Made by a program: the position numbers and the translations under genes
Shown here: piece by piece, positions 1-9,054 of the stretch
Layout of the letters: each line of letters opens with the position of its first letter
Position numbering within the stretch: position 1 is the first letter of the stretch
Notes under the pieces: generated by a model
Databases searched by the model: none
Seen by the model: only the letters and a program-made list of their open reading frames with translations
What the model was told of the DNA's origin: nothing
Assembly (NCBI GenBank): GCA_945877315.1
Contig: CAMCRP010000004.1
Location: 37,643 to 101,642 of the forward strand
Length of the DNA: 64,000 bases
Reading direction: 5' to 3'
Source of the DNA: an uncultured Ruminococcus sp.
Lineage (GTDB): Bacteria; Bacillota; Clostridia; Oscillospirales; Ruminococcaceae

Positions 1-2
1 CA

Positions 3-1094
3 GAGCGTTACAAGGAGGAAATAAAGACGGAAATTCCCGAGGCAGACGGAGTTATCGGTATCGGCTGCAATGACGATATTGTGGCTATCATCGATGAAAT
101 AGAAAAGGGCGAAACGGTTGTACGTTTTGACAGCAAGGAAAAGCTGTCCATTACAGGCGGACGTGTTCAGACTACGCTGCCGTTTTTTGCATATCTGAAA
201 ATCGCAGAGGGCTGTTCAAACTGCTGTACATACTGCGCTATCCCGCAGATAAGGGGCAAGTTCAGAAGCGTTCCCATGGAGGACGTTGTTGCGGAGGCAA
301 GGGAGCTGGCAGAAAGCGGAGTTCGTGAGCTTATCGTCATAGCGCAGGATTCCACACGATATGGCGAGGACCTTTACGGCAGACTTGCACTTCCCGAGCT
401 GCTGAAAAAGCTTTGCGAAATTGACGAGCTAAAGTGGATAAGAGTGCTTTACTGCTATCCCGAACGCATTACCGACGACCTTCTCAAGGTAATTGCCGAG
501 GAAGAAAAAATCGTTAAGTACCTTGATATTCCCATTCAGCACTGCAACGGTGAGATTTTAAAGCGTATGAACCGAAAGGGCGACAACAAGTCCCTTCGTG
601 AGCTGATGGAGCATATCCGTGAAGCCGTTCCCGGTATTATCCTGAGAACAACGCTTATTACGGGCTTCCCCGGTGAAACGGAGGAGCAGTTTACCGAAAT
701 GGCTGAGTTTGTCCGTGATGTCAAGTTTGACAGGCTGGGCTGTTTCCCCTATTCTTCGGAGGAAAATACCCCTGCTGCGTCCTTTGACGGTCAGCTTGAT
801 GACGATGTTAAGCAGCACCGTGCGGATATTATTATGGAAGAGCAGATGCGTGTTGTTGACAGGAAAAATGAAGTGCTTCGGGGCAAGGTCATAGAGGTAG
901 TTACCGAGGGCTATGACCGTTACGGTGACTGCTATTTCGGCAGAAGTGCCATGGACGCTCCCGATATTGACGGAAAGATCTTCTTCACATCACCGAATTT
1001 GAAGTTGGTTATAGGAAAATTTGTAAATGTCCGTATTGATGATATTCTTGATTACGACCTGATTGGAGAGAGAACAGATGAACCTGCCCAATAA
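3..1094 (+). CDS. rimO: Ribosomal protein S12 methylthiotransferase RimO (5' end outside window)
   Basis: Radical-SAM enzyme that adds a methylthio group to a conserved aspartate of ribosomal protein uS12. The frame is open from base 3, so 363 codons are visible; compared with about 440 residues for the family, the N-terminal cluster-binding domain lies upstream of the window. The radical-SAM motif CSNCCTYC (C-x3-C-x2-C) follows YLKIAEG, a context typical of RimO rather than MiaB. The usual glycine-rich SAM segment (TLITGFPGET) and a C-terminal TRAM-like domain (MDAPDIDGKIFF) are present. The stop overlaps the start of pgsA by 17 bases, so the two genes are probably translationally coupled. 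Confidence 0.93.
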   Translation, partial: ERYKEEIKTEIPEADGVIGIGCNDDIVAIIDEIEKGETVVRFDSKEKLSITGGRVQTTLPFFAYLKIAEGCSNCCTYCAIPQIRGKFRSVPMEDVVAEARELAESGVRELIVIAQDSTRYGEDLYGRLALPELLKKLCEIDELKWIRVLYCYPERITDDLLKVIAEEEKIVKYLDIPIQHCNGEILKRMNRKGDNKSLRELMEHIREAVPGIILRTTLITGFPGETEEQFTEMAEFVRDVKFDRLGCFPYSSEENTPAASFDGQLDDDVKQHRADIIMEEQMRVVDRKNEVLRGKVIEVVTEGYDRYGDCYFGRSAMDAPDIDGKIFFTSPNLKLVIGKFVNVRIDDILDYDLIGERTDEPAQ

Positions 1095-1629
1095 ACTGAC
1101 CCTGCTGCGAGTTTTCCTCGTGCCGATATTTCTGGTATTTCTGCTGATACCGTCCATTCCGCACAGATTTTTGCTGGCATTGGTGGTGTTTGCATTGGCG
1201 TCAATTACCGATGCACTTGACGGACACATTGCCCGCAGTCAAAATCTTATAACAAATTTCGGAAAATTTCTTGACCCGCTGGCGGACAAGGTGCTTGTAA
1301 TGGCGGCGCTGGTGGGATTTGTGGAGCTGGGCTTTGCGGGCTCGGTGCCTGTAATAATCATTCTGGCAAGGGAATTTATGGTATCCGGACTGCGTCTGGT
1401 AACGGCAGGCGAGGGTGTTGTGGTTGCAGCGGGAATTTGGGGGAAGCTGAAAACCGCATTCACAATGGTGGCTATTATTGCCATTCTCCTTATGGCGGAA
1501 TTTGCCATAGGCTGGGCTTACAGAGAGATTGTGTCCGCAGTTCTCATATGGATATCTGCGGTGCTTACGATAATTTCGGGCGGTGTTTACCTTAAAGGCT
1601 ACGCTTCCTATATTGATCCTACAAAATAA
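1078..1629 (+). CDS. pgsA: CDP-diacylglycerol--glycerol-3-phosphate 3-phosphatidyltransferase
   Basis: Makes phosphatidylglycerol-phosphate, the committed step of anionic phospholipid synthesis, in the cytoplasmic membrane. 183 residues, the usual size. The CDP-alcohol phosphotransferase signature is complete: D-ALDG-HIAR, then G-KFL-D-PLA-D. Several hydrophobic segments follow. A TTG 15 bases upstream is in frame, but the ATG at 1078 has GGAGAG eight bases before it and gives the family N-terminus MNLPNKLTLLR, so I use it. The gene sits inside the rimO tail; a rimO-pgsA pair is common in Firmicutes. Confidence 0.95.
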   Translation: MNLPNKLTLLRVFLVPIFLVFLLIPSIPHRFLLALVVFALASITDALDGHIARSQNLITNFGKFLDPLADKVLVMAALVGFVELGFAGSVPVIIILAREFMVSGLRLVTAGEGVVVAAGIWGKLKTAFTMVAIIAILLMAEFAIGWAYREIVSAVLIWISAVLTIISGGVYLKGYASYIDPTK

Positions 1630-1661
1630 GCTTTCGAAAATATGACCGGGAGATGAGGGAA

Positions 1662-3602
1662 ATGTTCAACTATGTTGCAGAGGGCGTTGCTTTGTATCTG
1701 TCCTTGCTTGTCGGTATATCCACTGCTGCAAGCATTGTCAGATGGAGCAAGGAAAATATAATGTTCATAAACTGCGCATTCTGCATTTCTCTTTCATCGT
1801 TACTTAACATTATTTCCTGTATTTGTATCAAAAGATACGGTGACATACCACTTTGGCTCAATTACGGCGTTTCCATGCTGTACTTCATCTCGCTTTTGCT
1901 TACTATGATAATGTTTGTGAGATATTTCATAAACTTTATGTCTAAGGGCAAAAACTCTGTGGGGATAGCCAATGCAGCAATATTTTTGCCGTATATAGCC
2001 TTCTGCGGGATAGTTCTGTCCTCGCCCGTGACGGGGTGGATATTCACCTTTGGTGCCAGCGGCTATGTCAGAGGTCCGCTGAGTGTTCTGACATATATTT
2101 TGATGATATATTACGCTGTCGTTATCATAACGACAATGTTCAAAAACCGTCAGAATATTACCGTAAGAGTGCGGTCGATAATTATGCTGTTTCCCTTCCT
2201 TTCGGGTGGGGTAATGCTGGTGCAGTTTGTCAACAAAAATGTCCTGCTGACGGGAACGGCTGCGCTGGGTCCGCTGCTGCTGATGTTTATGTTCCTTGAA
2301 AAGGACATTGTTGATATGGACACCCTTACAGGCTTTAGCGGACATCAGAGCTTTCTTGATGTTGCTGACAAACGCTTCCAGAAGAAGGACCCTTTTTCGG
2401 CGGTGCTTATTTCCATTGACAATTTCCAGGAGCTGGCAGACACCTTGGGCAGAAAGACTGTCAACAAGCTTGTGTCCATCACTGCGGGCTATATTGAGGA
2501 AGCTCTTGAACGTGTGACCTGCTTTCGTTATTCCGAAAATGAATTTACCGTGATATTTGACGATAAGACCACATATGAGATAGACAGCTATCTGGCTGAG
2601 CTTGTAAACCGTTTCAAGGATAAATGGGTGGTCGATGACAACGAGGTCTTTTGCAGACTTAGCGTAGGTGCGGTCTACTGTCCCCAGCAGGCGCAGGACA
2701 CCGAACAGCTGCTTGAGCTGCTGGAATATGCCGTTTCAGTCGCCCGAGATTCAAGAGATTTCAGGATATTTTATTGTGACAGCGAAACCTACGGCAGGAT
2801 CACCCGAAGGAAGGAGATCACCCGCATTTTAAAGCGGGAGCTTGCCGCCGAGGAGAACAATTTTGAACTGTATTTCCAGCCTATCTACGAAACCGAAACG
2901 GGCAAATTCCACACGGCAGAGTCGCTTATCCGTCTGAATAAAACGGAGATAGGGCCTATCTATCCCGACGAGTTTATTCCAATTGCCGAGGAAATGGGAA
3001 TGATAGTGCGGCTGGGTGAGATAGTTATGGACAAGGCTTGTGAGTACATCGCCAAGCTTGAGAAGGAGAAGGTTGAGTTTGACGGCATTTCGGTGAATTT
3101 CTCCGTCCATCAGATGCTCAGAGATACCATCATTGATGAAGTCGTGGCAAAGGTCACAAAATGGAACATTCCCGCCGAAAAGCTGCGTATAGAGATAACA
3201 GAAAGCGTTATCATCGACAAGTACGACCAGATCAAGCGGATAATGGAAACGCTGGGCGTTATCGGCATAAAGTTCTATATGGACGACTTTGGTACGGGCT
3301 ATTCCAACCTGTCCAATATGCTGGAGCTGCCCTTTGAATATCTGAAAATAGATAAATCTCTTGTGCGGGCTGCGGAAAAGTCCGACAAAGCGTATATGGT
3401 GCTGAGCCTTATCTCCGAGGCATTTGTGGAGCAGGGGGTAAAGATACTGACCGAGGGCGTTGAAACTGAGGAGCAGGAGGAGATAGTCCGCAGCATTGGA
3501 GCGACGTATATTCAGGGCTATCTTTTCGCACGTCCCGTTCCCGGAGATGTTGCCAAGGAGTATTTTCTGGGACATCGCAATGATAAGCTTGATAAAAAGT
3601 AA
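1662..3602 (+). CDS. Membrane c-di-GMP phosphodiesterase (degenerate GGDEF + EAL)
   Basis: About 646 residues. The first ~215 residues hold six or seven membrane segments. Next is a GGDEF-like domain that opens normally (DTLTGF) but has SENEF where GGDEF should be, so cyclase activity is unlikely. The C-terminal EAL domain looks active: AESLIRL for the EAL box, DDFGTGYS, LKIDKSLV and EGVET are all present. The expected role is hydrolysis of c-di-GMP under control of a membrane-sensed signal. An ATG at 1653 is also possible, but GGGAG is better spaced for 1662. The gene begins 32 bases after pgsA and may be read with it. Confidence 0.85.
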   Translation: MFNYVAEGVALYLSLLVGISTAASIVRWSKENIMFINCAFCISLSSLLNIISCICIKRYGDIPLWLNYGVSMLYFISLLLTMIMFVRYFINFMSKGKNSVGIANAAIFLPYIAFCGIVLSSPVTGWIFTFGASGYVRGPLSVLTYILMIYYAVVIITTMFKNRQNITVRVRSIIMLFPFLSGGVMLVQFVNKNVLLTGTAALGPLLLMFMFLEKDIVDMDTLTGFSGHQSFLDVADKRFQKKDPFSAVLISIDNFQELADTLGRKTVNKLVSITAGYIEEALERVTCFRYSENEFTVIFDDKTTYEIDSYLAELVNRFKDKWVVDDNEVFCRLSVGAVYCPQQAQDTEQLLELLEYAVSVARDSRDFRIFYCDSETYGRITRRKEITRILKRELAAEENNFELYFQPIYETETGKFHTAESLIRLNKTEIGPIYPDEFIPIAEEMGMIVRLGEIVMDKACEYIAKLEKEKVEFDGISVNFSVHQMLRDTIIDEVVAKVTKWNIPAEKLRIEITESVIIDKYDQIKRIMETLGVIGIKFYMDDFGTGYSNLSNMLELPFEYLKIDKSLVRAAEKSDKAYMVLSLISEAFVEQGVKILTEGVETEEQEEIVRSIGATYIQGYLFARPVPGDVAKEYFLGHRNDKLDKK

Positions 3603-3641
3603 GTGCCGTTCACAGGGTTTGCCCCCTTAACGGCACTTTTT
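3602..3641 (+). terminator. Intrinsic terminator shared by convergent genes
   Basis: AAGTGCCGTT pairs with AACGGCACTT across a short loop and is followed by six T on the plus strand; the minus strand also has A/T-rich flanks. It sits exactly between the EAL gene and the convergent ytaF-like gene. Confidence 0.85.
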
Positions 3642-4268
3642 TCATATGAACGCCAACAAAATAAGTATTATCCCACTCAGCCAGCCTATGTTTATCTCGG
3701 AACGTTCCGCAAGACGGTTACCCATTAGGCTTCCCGCAAGCAGGAACGCCGCACCGCTTAAAAATGTGCAGGCAAGCAGTGGGACAGTAGGCAGCTTCGC
3801 CAAACCTGCGCTTATGCCGCTGAGAATAGAGTCTGCGGACAATGCGGCGGACAGGGTGAGGGCTTCACGGGGGCTGATGGATTTTGAGCGGTCACAATCG
3901 GCTTCGGTTTCGTCAAGGTACAGGCTGATAACGAGATTTATCCCGCTGCATTTCAGGCAGAAATCACGGCTTCGGCATTTTCGCAGAACACGCTTTATCA
4001 GCTGCTGAAACAGGCAGAATATCCCGAGAAGCAGCAGCAGCCCGCAGGAAAGTCTGCGGCAGAAGTCTGCGCTGATGACCGTTTCAATAAGCTGTGAGAT
4101 AAGCAGTGAGCCTCCCAGAAATGCCGTTCCCACAAGGCTTATTATGGCGGCAGACAGGGGAGGTATCTTTATTCTGTCCGAGGAGAGTCCTATTCCCGCC
4201 GCAAAACAGTCCAGCGACAGTGCCGCAGACATTAGCAGAACCTTTATCATCGGCAGTTTTCCTTTCAT
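3642..4268 (-). CDS. ytaF: YtaF-family sporulation/transport membrane protein
   Basis: 208 residues with about six hydrophobic helices. It has the two-fold repeat of the MntP/YtaF family: LSLDCFAAGIGLSSD in the first half and LSAALSADSILSGISAG in the second, each placing an Asp in a membrane helix. YtaF proteins are linked to sporulation; related MntP exports manganese. A loop rich in Cys (CRSRDFCLKC) joins the halves and could bind metal. A start at 4250 (MIKVLLM) also has an AAAGGA site, so the N-terminus is uncertain by six residues. Confidence 0.75.
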   Translation of the reverse strand: MKGKLPMIKVLLMSAALSLDCFAAGIGLSSDRIKIPPLSAAIISLVGTAFLGGSLLISQLIETVISADFCRRLSCGLLLLLGIFCLFQQLIKRVLRKCRSRDFCLKCSGINLVISLYLDETEADCDRSKSISPREALTLSAALSADSILSGISAGLAKLPTVPLLACTFLSGAAFLLAGSLMGNRLAERSEINIGWLSGIILILLAFI

Positions 4269-4310
4269 TGGTTGGTCCTTTTATTTTATGCCGATTTGGT
4301 CGGCAAGGTG

Positions 4311-4340
4311 AATGGGAAATATGGAGAGTGGAAAGTGAAA
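4311..4340. repeat. Dispersed GTGGAAAGTGAA-type repeat, copy 1
   Basis: Contains GAGAGTGGAAAGTGAAA, shared with longer versions at 11604-11625 and 31259-31330. It lies in the 379-base gap between the ytaF-like gene and birA. Apart from this repeat and the birA promoter I see nothing in that gap. Confidence 0.5.
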
Positions 4341-4524
4341 TTATTGTGTAAAATAATGAGTGTAACTGCGTTTTGCTGAGTATGGTTTATGTTAATGTCC
4401 AATGTAACGTATTTTGCACATTGACTTTTTATAATTAGGAAAAATAGGTAAAATTAAGGCTTATTTGAAATTTTTCCCAATTGTTACGCAACCCTTACAT
4501 TTTATTTTGTTTGCACAAAACTTC

Positions 4525-4553
4525 TTGACATATTTCGACGTGTATGGTACAAT
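4525..4553 (+). promoter_or_regulatory. Sigma-A promoter of birA
   Basis: TTGACA, 17 bases, TACAAT. It lies about 95 bases before the birA ATG. No classic biotin operator palindrome is seen around it. Confidence 0.8.
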
Positions 4554-4647
4554 AAAAATAAATGAACATTTATAGGATTTGTATGCTTTGGGGCTTTGAT
4601 GAGCAGACGTAACATTTTATTTTTTGTAGTATTAAGGAGGCTTTACT

Positions 4648-5616
4648 ATGCCATTGAAGGACCGCGTTTTAGCAGTTTTGGAGGAAAATAAGGGTAAAAG
4701 TGTATCCGGCAGCGAAATTGCTGCATCTGTCGGTATGACAAGAAGCGCAGTGTGGAAGGCTATAAAAACACTGCGTGAGGAAGGTTACACGATTTATGCG
4801 GTGACCAACAGGGGGTATTGTCTGACCGATGAAAGTGATGCTCTGACAGAACCGAGCTTACGCAGCAAGCTCACCACCAAAACTCTTGGTAAGCATTGCG
4901 ATATTTTCAAGACCATCGATTCCACAAACTCATTTGCAAAGAGTCTTGCACAGCTGGGCGGAGAGCATGGTTCCATCATCATCGCAGAGCAGCAGACTTC
5001 CGGCAGGGGACGTATGAACCGTTCCTACTATTCACCGGGAAGTGCGGGTGCATATTTCAGCATTATTCTCAGACCGAAGCTGTCTGTGGAGTATTCGCTT
5101 ATGATAACCTCATGCGCAGCGGTGGCTGTTGCTGAGGCTGTTGAAAAGGTCACGGGACTGAAAACGCAGATAAAGTGGGTAAACGATATTTATGTAAACG
5201 GCAAAAAGCTCTGCGGTATTCTGACAGAGGCTGCCATTGATGTTGAAAACGGCGGTTTGGATTACGCTATCATCGGCATCGGTCTGAATGTCAGCAACGA
5301 TTCGTTCCCCAAGGAATTGGAAAATATTGCTACATCAATTTACATGGAAACGGGCAAAATATTCTCAAGAAGCCAGCTTATTGCAGAAATACTTAACTGT
5401 CTTGAGGTGCGCCTTGAACAGATAACCGACAAGGGTTTTATCGACGAGTACAGAAGCCGTTCCAACCTTATCGGGCACCGCATTTCCGTTACCAAGAACG
5501 ATGTCACCGAATATGCTCAGTGTACGGGCATTGACGAATTCGGACGGCTGCTTATTACCACCGAAAGCGGCGAGGAAAAGCAGCTCAATTCGGGCGAGGT
5601 ACGGCTTGCCGATTGA
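4648..5616 (+). CDS. birA: Bifunctional biotin--[acetyl-CoA-carboxylase] ligase / biotin repressor
   Basis: 322 residues in the three-part bifunctional layout. Residues 1-60 form a winged helix-turn-helix (SGSEIAASVGMTRSAVWKAI). The ligase domain has the ATP/biotin loop GRGRMNR and the catalytic-site segment KWVNDIYVNGKKLCGIL. A small C-terminal SH3-like domain closes the protein. It activates biotin to biotinyl-AMP, transfers it to carboxylase carriers, and can repress biotin genes. AAGGAGG stands eight bases before the ATG. No biotin synthesis or transport gene is adjacent. Confidence 0.95.
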   Translation: MPLKDRVLAVLEENKGKSVSGSEIAASVGMTRSAVWKAIKTLREEGYTIYAVTNRGYCLTDESDALTEPSLRSKLTTKTLGKHCDIFKTIDSTNSFAKSLAQLGGEHGSIIIAEQQTSGRGRMNRSYYSPGSAGAYFSIILRPKLSVEYSLMITSCAAVAVAEAVEKVTGLKTQIKWVNDIYVNGKKLCGILTEAAIDVENGGLDYAIIGIGLNVSNDSFPKELENIATSIYMETGKIFSRSQLIAEILNCLEVRLEQITDKGFIDEYRSRSNLIGHRISVTKNDVTEYAQCTGIDEFGRLLITTESGEEKQLNSGEVRLAD

Positions 5617-5640
5617 TTTTGGGAAGAAAGTCAACGTGTA

Positions 5641-6378
5641 ATGAAAAACAAGCTGAAAATTGAAACAACATCGGCGTCGCTGCACATTATGGCAATGGTG
5701 TTTATGCTCTGCGACCATTTGTGGGGGACGATCCTTTCGGGCAGCGACTGGCTGACCTGTATCGGGCGGCTGACCTTTCCCATATATGCGTTCCTGCTGG
5801 TGGAGGGCTATTTCCACACGAAAAATCTGAAAAGGTACGTGGGACGGCTGATGCTGTTTGCGGTATTGTCCGAAATACCGTTTAATCTGGCAATGGGCAG
5901 CACTTTGTTTTATCCGCTGCATCAGAATGTTTTGTGGAGCTTTCTCATTTCCATTTTGCTGATACATTTGAACGAAAAGGCGAAGGGAAAGCTGTGGCGG
6001 CAGATATTGGTCGGCATAGGAACGGTTTTGTTGGGGTCTATCCTTGGGATTGTCACCTTTGTGGACTATTACGGCAGCGGGATACTGATGGTTCTGGTGT
6101 TCTACTTTTTCCGTCAGCGGAAATGGTGGTGCTTTCTCGGGCAATTTCTCTGCCTTGCGTATATAAATCTTGAACTGCTGGACGGTTTTGCTTATGAGCT
6201 GCAGTTTTTCGGGGAAACGTTTTACTTTGCTCGTCAGGGCTTTGCAATGTTGGCGCTGATACCCATATGGCTCTATCGGGGAAATCAGGGACCGCACAAC
6301 AAGGCGTTTCAGTATTTCTGCTATGCCTTCTATCCCGTTCATCTGCTGATTTTGGGACTTATTCAAATGTTTATGTAA
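5641..6378 (+). CDS. TraX-family membrane protein
   Basis: 245 residues with about eight membrane helices. The N-terminal segment (LHIMAMVFMLCDHLWGT, then RLTFPIYAFLLVEGYFHT) is the hallmark of the TraX family. The best known member acetylates F-pilin, but chromosomal copies in Clostridia are not next to pilin genes and their substrate is unknown; acyl transfer to a surface component is an inference. It starts 24 bases after birA with a weak ribosome site and is probably in the same transcript. A strong terminator follows the stop. Confidence 0.75.
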   Translation: MKNKLKIETTSASLHIMAMVFMLCDHLWGTILSGSDWLTCIGRLTFPIYAFLLVEGYFHTKNLKRYVGRLMLFAVLSEIPFNLAMGSTLFYPLHQNVLWSFLISILLIHLNEKAKGKLWRQILVGIGTVLLGSILGIVTFVDYYGSGILMVLVFYFFRQRKWWCFLGQFLCLAYINLELLDGFAYELQFFGETFYFARQGFAMLALIPIWLYRGNQGPHNKAFQYFCYAFYPVHLLILGLIQMFM

Positions 6379-6413
6379 AAACCACCGCTATTTGATTGCA
6401 GCGGTGGTTTTTA
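6378..6413 (+). terminator. Intrinsic terminator after the TraX-like gene
   Basis: AAAACCACCGCT and AGCGGTGGTTTT form a 12-bp stem with an 11-base loop, followed by T residues. It begins at the stop codon of the gene. Confidence 0.9.
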
Positions 6414-6414
6414 C

Positions 6415-6448
6415 GCAAAAAAACGGACAGCCGAAACCGACTGTCCGT
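6415..6448 (-). terminator. Intrinsic terminator for the leftward zinc-ribbon gene
   Basis: ACGGACAG/CTGTCCGT stem; on the minus strand it is followed by seven T. It lies 73 bases past the stop of the zinc-ribbon gene. Confidence 0.8.
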
Positions 6449-6520
6449 AATTTTTGAAAATCATAGTTACAAATAAACCTTGCGGCTTTTTGCATTACCC
6501 CGAAATATTACAGGCAGAAA

Positions 6521-6796
6521 TTATTCCTGCTTCATCTTTGCAAAGCAATCGCTGCAGTATACGGGACGATCTTCTCTGGGTCTGAAAGGAACCTTAGCAA
6601 CACCGCCGCAGGAAGCGCAGGTAGCCTCGAACATTTCTCTTTCGCCCTTTGCGCCGTTCTTTCTTGCGTCACGGCAGGACTTGCATCTCTGAGGTTCGTT
6701 CTGGAAGCCCTTTTCAGCATAAAACTCCTGCTCGCCGGCTGTGAAAACGAACTCATTTCCGCATTCCTTACATACCAATGTCTTGTCTTCAAACAT
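6521..6796 (-). CDS. Small double zinc-ribbon protein
   Basis: 91 residues with two zinc ribbons. The first, near residues 9-42, has CKECG...CKSCR with the stretch FTAGEQEFYAEKGFQNEP, typical of the zf-trcl family common in Clostridia. The second, near 60-86, has CASCGG and VPFRPRED followed by CSDCF. No enzymatic domain. Its role is unknown; nucleic-acid or ribosome binding is a guess from the fold. GAGGGA precedes the ATG. It lies 111 bases downstream of the sigma-factor gene on the same strand. Confidence 0.8.
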   Translation of the reverse strand: MFEDKTLVCKECGNEFVFTAGEQEFYAEKGFQNEPQRCKSCRDARKNGAKGEREMFEATCASCGGVAKVPFRPREDRPVYCSDCFAKMKQE

Positions 6797-6907
6797 TTGA
6801 ATTCCCTCGCTTAAAAATAAAATTTGGACCTGAGGACGGACTCACACCGACACCTTTGCTATGAAAAAACAACGCTCTTTAATTAAGCTACTTGGCCATA
6901 TATAGAT

Positions 6908-7489
6908 TCAGAAAAGCTTAGTGAGTGCCGCCTTGAGCTTTCGTCTGGTACGCATCAGGGCGTTATCCACCGACTTTTCTGTGATCTTCAGCTGTGAAGC
7001 TATCTCCGAATAGGAGCAGCCGTCAAGGAACATACGGAAAATTTCCCATTCCTTCTGTGACAGCACTGAGGAAATAGTATCGTACATCTCCTTCATTTTC
7101 TCCCGTTCTATCAGAATATCCTCGGGAGTGGGATTAGGCTGCCCGTAATCCTCTTCATCGCTTATCTCATCGGCTTCGGGGATATGCTTTGCTGCGGCGT
7201 TCCTCATTTTGTTAGAAACGCACACATCTGCGTATGTTGCGAAGCTTGCGCCCTTTGACCTGTCGTAGGTTTCCGCTGCTTTTAAAAGGGCAAGCATACC
7301 CTCCTGCAGCATATCGTCTGAATCTACGGGATACTTCAAAGCGAATTTATACGCTTTTGTCAGGACAAGCCTTGTAAATCTTGCTGCCAGATAGGGGAAG
7401 GCGGTGTTATCCGACCTGCAAAGCTCAGCCAGCTCCTCGTCAGACATTCGAGAGAGTGCTGTTTCACTGTAATCGCAGACATTTGCCAT
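6908..7489 (-). CDS. RNA polymerase sigma-70 family factor (SigH-like)
   Basis: 193 residues. Sigma region 2 is clear (DDMLQEGMLALLKAAETYD, then FATYADVCVSNKMRNA), and region 4 is a helix-turn-helix (CSYSEIASQLKITEKSVDNAL). There is no region 1.1 or 3. Size and sequence best fit the SigH/Spo0H branch, which starts stationary-phase and early sporulation genes, but identity with SigH is an inference. It has its own strong promoter at 7519-7547. Confidence 0.8.
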   Translation of the reverse strand: MANVCDYSETALSRMSDEELAELCRSDNTAFPYLAARFTRLVLTKAYKFALKYPVDSDDMLQEGMLALLKAAETYDRSKGASFATYADVCVSNKMRNAAAKHIPEADEISDEEDYGQPNPTPEDILIEREKMKEMYDTISSVLSQKEWEIFRMFLDGCSYSEIASQLKITEKSVDNALMRTRRKLKAALTKLF

Positions 7490-7518
7490 TATGGAACCTC
7501 GATGATCTTTATACGATT

Positions 7519-7547
7519 ATTATAACAGTTTGTAACGCATTTGTCAA
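7519..7547 (-). promoter_or_regulatory. Promoter of the sigma-factor gene
   Basis: On the minus strand, TTGACA, 17 bases, TATAAT. It lies 30 bases before the start codon. Confidence 0.85.
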
Positions 7548-7631
7548 GTAAATTTTAAAATACGGGGATAATTGTCGTAATCGGATAGTTTTCTCTAATT
7601 TTTACAAGGAAAAACATACAAATTTAACAAA

Positions 7632-7686
7632 AATGGCTGTGATATTTCGGAGTGAAGCTATCTCCATACCGAAGGAATATCACAGC
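7632..7686 (-). terminator. Terminator of the DivIVA-like gene
   Basis: GGCTGTGATATT and AATATCACAGCC pair over a long loop with an inner CTTCGG/CCGAA helix; the minus strand continues with a T-rich run. It starts 15 bases past the stop. Confidence 0.75.
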
Positions 7687-7700
7687 CGCATTGGTTTTAT

Positions 7701-8792
7701 TTACATATCGTCAAGCTTAAGGGAAGAAGGATCCACGGTTCCGTCGTAATCGTCCACTTCTTCGGCGGGCAAGGATGCACCTGTAGTCTGTGCTTCGACA
7801 GCCTTTGCAAAGCTTTCAAGCTCGCTGAGATCGAATCCCATCATTGCCTTAGCAGTAGGCTTCTTGGGAGGTTCCGGCTTGGGTGCGGGAGCAGGAGTTG
7901 GTGCAGGTGCGGGTTTGGGAGCCGGAGCAGGTGCGGGAGCGGGCTTAGGAGCGGGGGCAGCGGGTATCGGAGCCTTGGGGGCGGGAGCGGATGCCTTCAT
8001 ACTATCGGCAGCCGGGTTAAGTCCGTTTTTTATTGAGGAAGTCGTTCTTGTAATAGCTTCCTTAGCAGTGCTCAGCTTGGACAGACTCTCGCTTGTGAAC
8101 ATTTCGAGAACTTCATTGAGCTTAGCAACATTTTCTTCGATGGTGGACAGTTCTACTGTAACTTCAGCCTTAACTCTGTCAGAAGCAGCACGCATTTCAG
8201 CGGACTTATCCTGAGCATCGGCAAGAACCTTTCTTGCGTTGTCGTTAGCGTTGCTTACGATAGTTGCAGCCTTGACATTAGCCTCGTCAACGACCTGATT
8301 TGCAAGCTTCTTTGCGTCCTCGTCCATCTTCTTGGCATTTTCCTTAGCCTGTGCAACGATAGCGTTAGCAGACTTCTGAGCCTCGATGAATACGTTGGAA
8401 ATGTCGAATGCTGCGGAATCGTTGGAACCGCTGCCTGCATTTGCCTTAGCATCATCAAGCTGACGTTCCAGATCGGCACACTTTTCCTTGAGAGCTTCAA
8501 TTTCCTTATTCTTAGATGTGATCTCGTCCTCAGAGCTCTTCAGCTGGAGCTTGAGGGTATCGTTATTTGCCTGCAGCTCGGATATCTTTGCCTTATCTGC
8601 AGCAAGCAGCTCCTCATATTTTTCAGCTCCGTCAAAGTTCGCAGAGCCTGCGCCCTCGAGCATTGCTTTTTTCTCTTCAAGCTCTGATTCGAGAGTGTAA
8701 ATTTTGGTGTTCAGCTCATCGACATAATTCAGTACGTCTTTTTTATCGAATCCGCCGAAGCTGACCGTTTTAAGAAAACCTGTACTCTCCAT
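7701..8792 (-). CDS. DivIVA-like coiled-coil scaffold protein
   Basis: 363 residues. The N-terminus (FGGFDKKDVLNYVDELN) resembles the membrane-binding start of DivIVA/GpsB proteins. Residues ~25-235 are heptad-rich coiled coil. Residues ~265-310 are an extreme Ala-Pro-Lys stretch (repeats of PAPAPKPAP). A short acidic tail (EEVDDYDGTVDPSSLKLDDM) ends the protein. A structural role at the cell pole or division site fits, but the assignment rests on the N-terminus and coil only. GGAGG stands ten bases before the ATG. Confidence 0.6.
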   Translation of the reverse strand: MESTGFLKTVSFGGFDKKDVLNYVDELNTKIYTLESELEEKKAMLEGAGSANFDGAEKYEELLAADKAKISELQANNDTLKLQLKSSEDEITSKNKEIEALKEKCADLERQLDDAKANAGSGSNDSAAFDISNVFIEAQKSANAIVAQAKENAKKMDEDAKKLANQVVDEANVKAATIVSNANDNARKVLADAQDKSAEMRAASDRVKAEVTVELSTIEENVAKLNEVLEMFTSESLSKLSTAKEAITRTTSSIKNGLNPAADSMKASAPAPKAPIPAAPAPKPAPAPAPAPKPAPAPTPAPAPKPEPPKKPTAKAMMGFDLSELESFAKAVEAQTTGASLPAEEVDDYDGTVDPSSLKLDDM

Positions 8793-8906
8793 AAGTAACT
8801 AACCTCCAAAAGTTTATTTTACGCGGCGAACCGCATAGATATTTCCGCAAGTAAAGCGGCGGCAGCTTTCAAAAATGCTTTTGGCTGCCTATCAGGTTAC
8901 ATAGAT

Positions 8907-8935
8907 ATTATATCATATTTATTCACATTTCACAA
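8907..8935 (-). promoter_or_regulatory. Probable promoter of the DivIVA-like gene
   Basis: On the minus strand TTGTGA, 17 bases, TATAAT. The leader is about 105 bases. Nothing else is recognisable in the 262-base gap 8793-9054. Confidence 0.55.
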
Positions 8936-9054
8936 TAGAATTTTAAAAATATTTTTAGACAAAAAATTCTGACAAATTTCGTGCATTTTCCACATAAATT
9001 ACCTGCGATTTTGTACGCTATTAGGCTAACATAGGAAAACATCACAAATAATTG

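Noticed and set aside
4269..4647. Possible biotin operator or riboswitch before birA
   Set aside because: Only a consensus promoter and a dispersed repeat are found; no inverted repeat like the BirA operator.
6797..6907. Possible small RNA or tRNA between the sigma factor and zinc-ribbon genes
   Set aside because: No cloverleaf, no T-arm sequence and no convincing hairpin.
7864..8214. Gly/Ala-rich open frame on the plus strand within the DivIVA-like gene
   Set aside because: It is the reverse complement of the Ala-Pro-Lys repeat region, not an independent gene.
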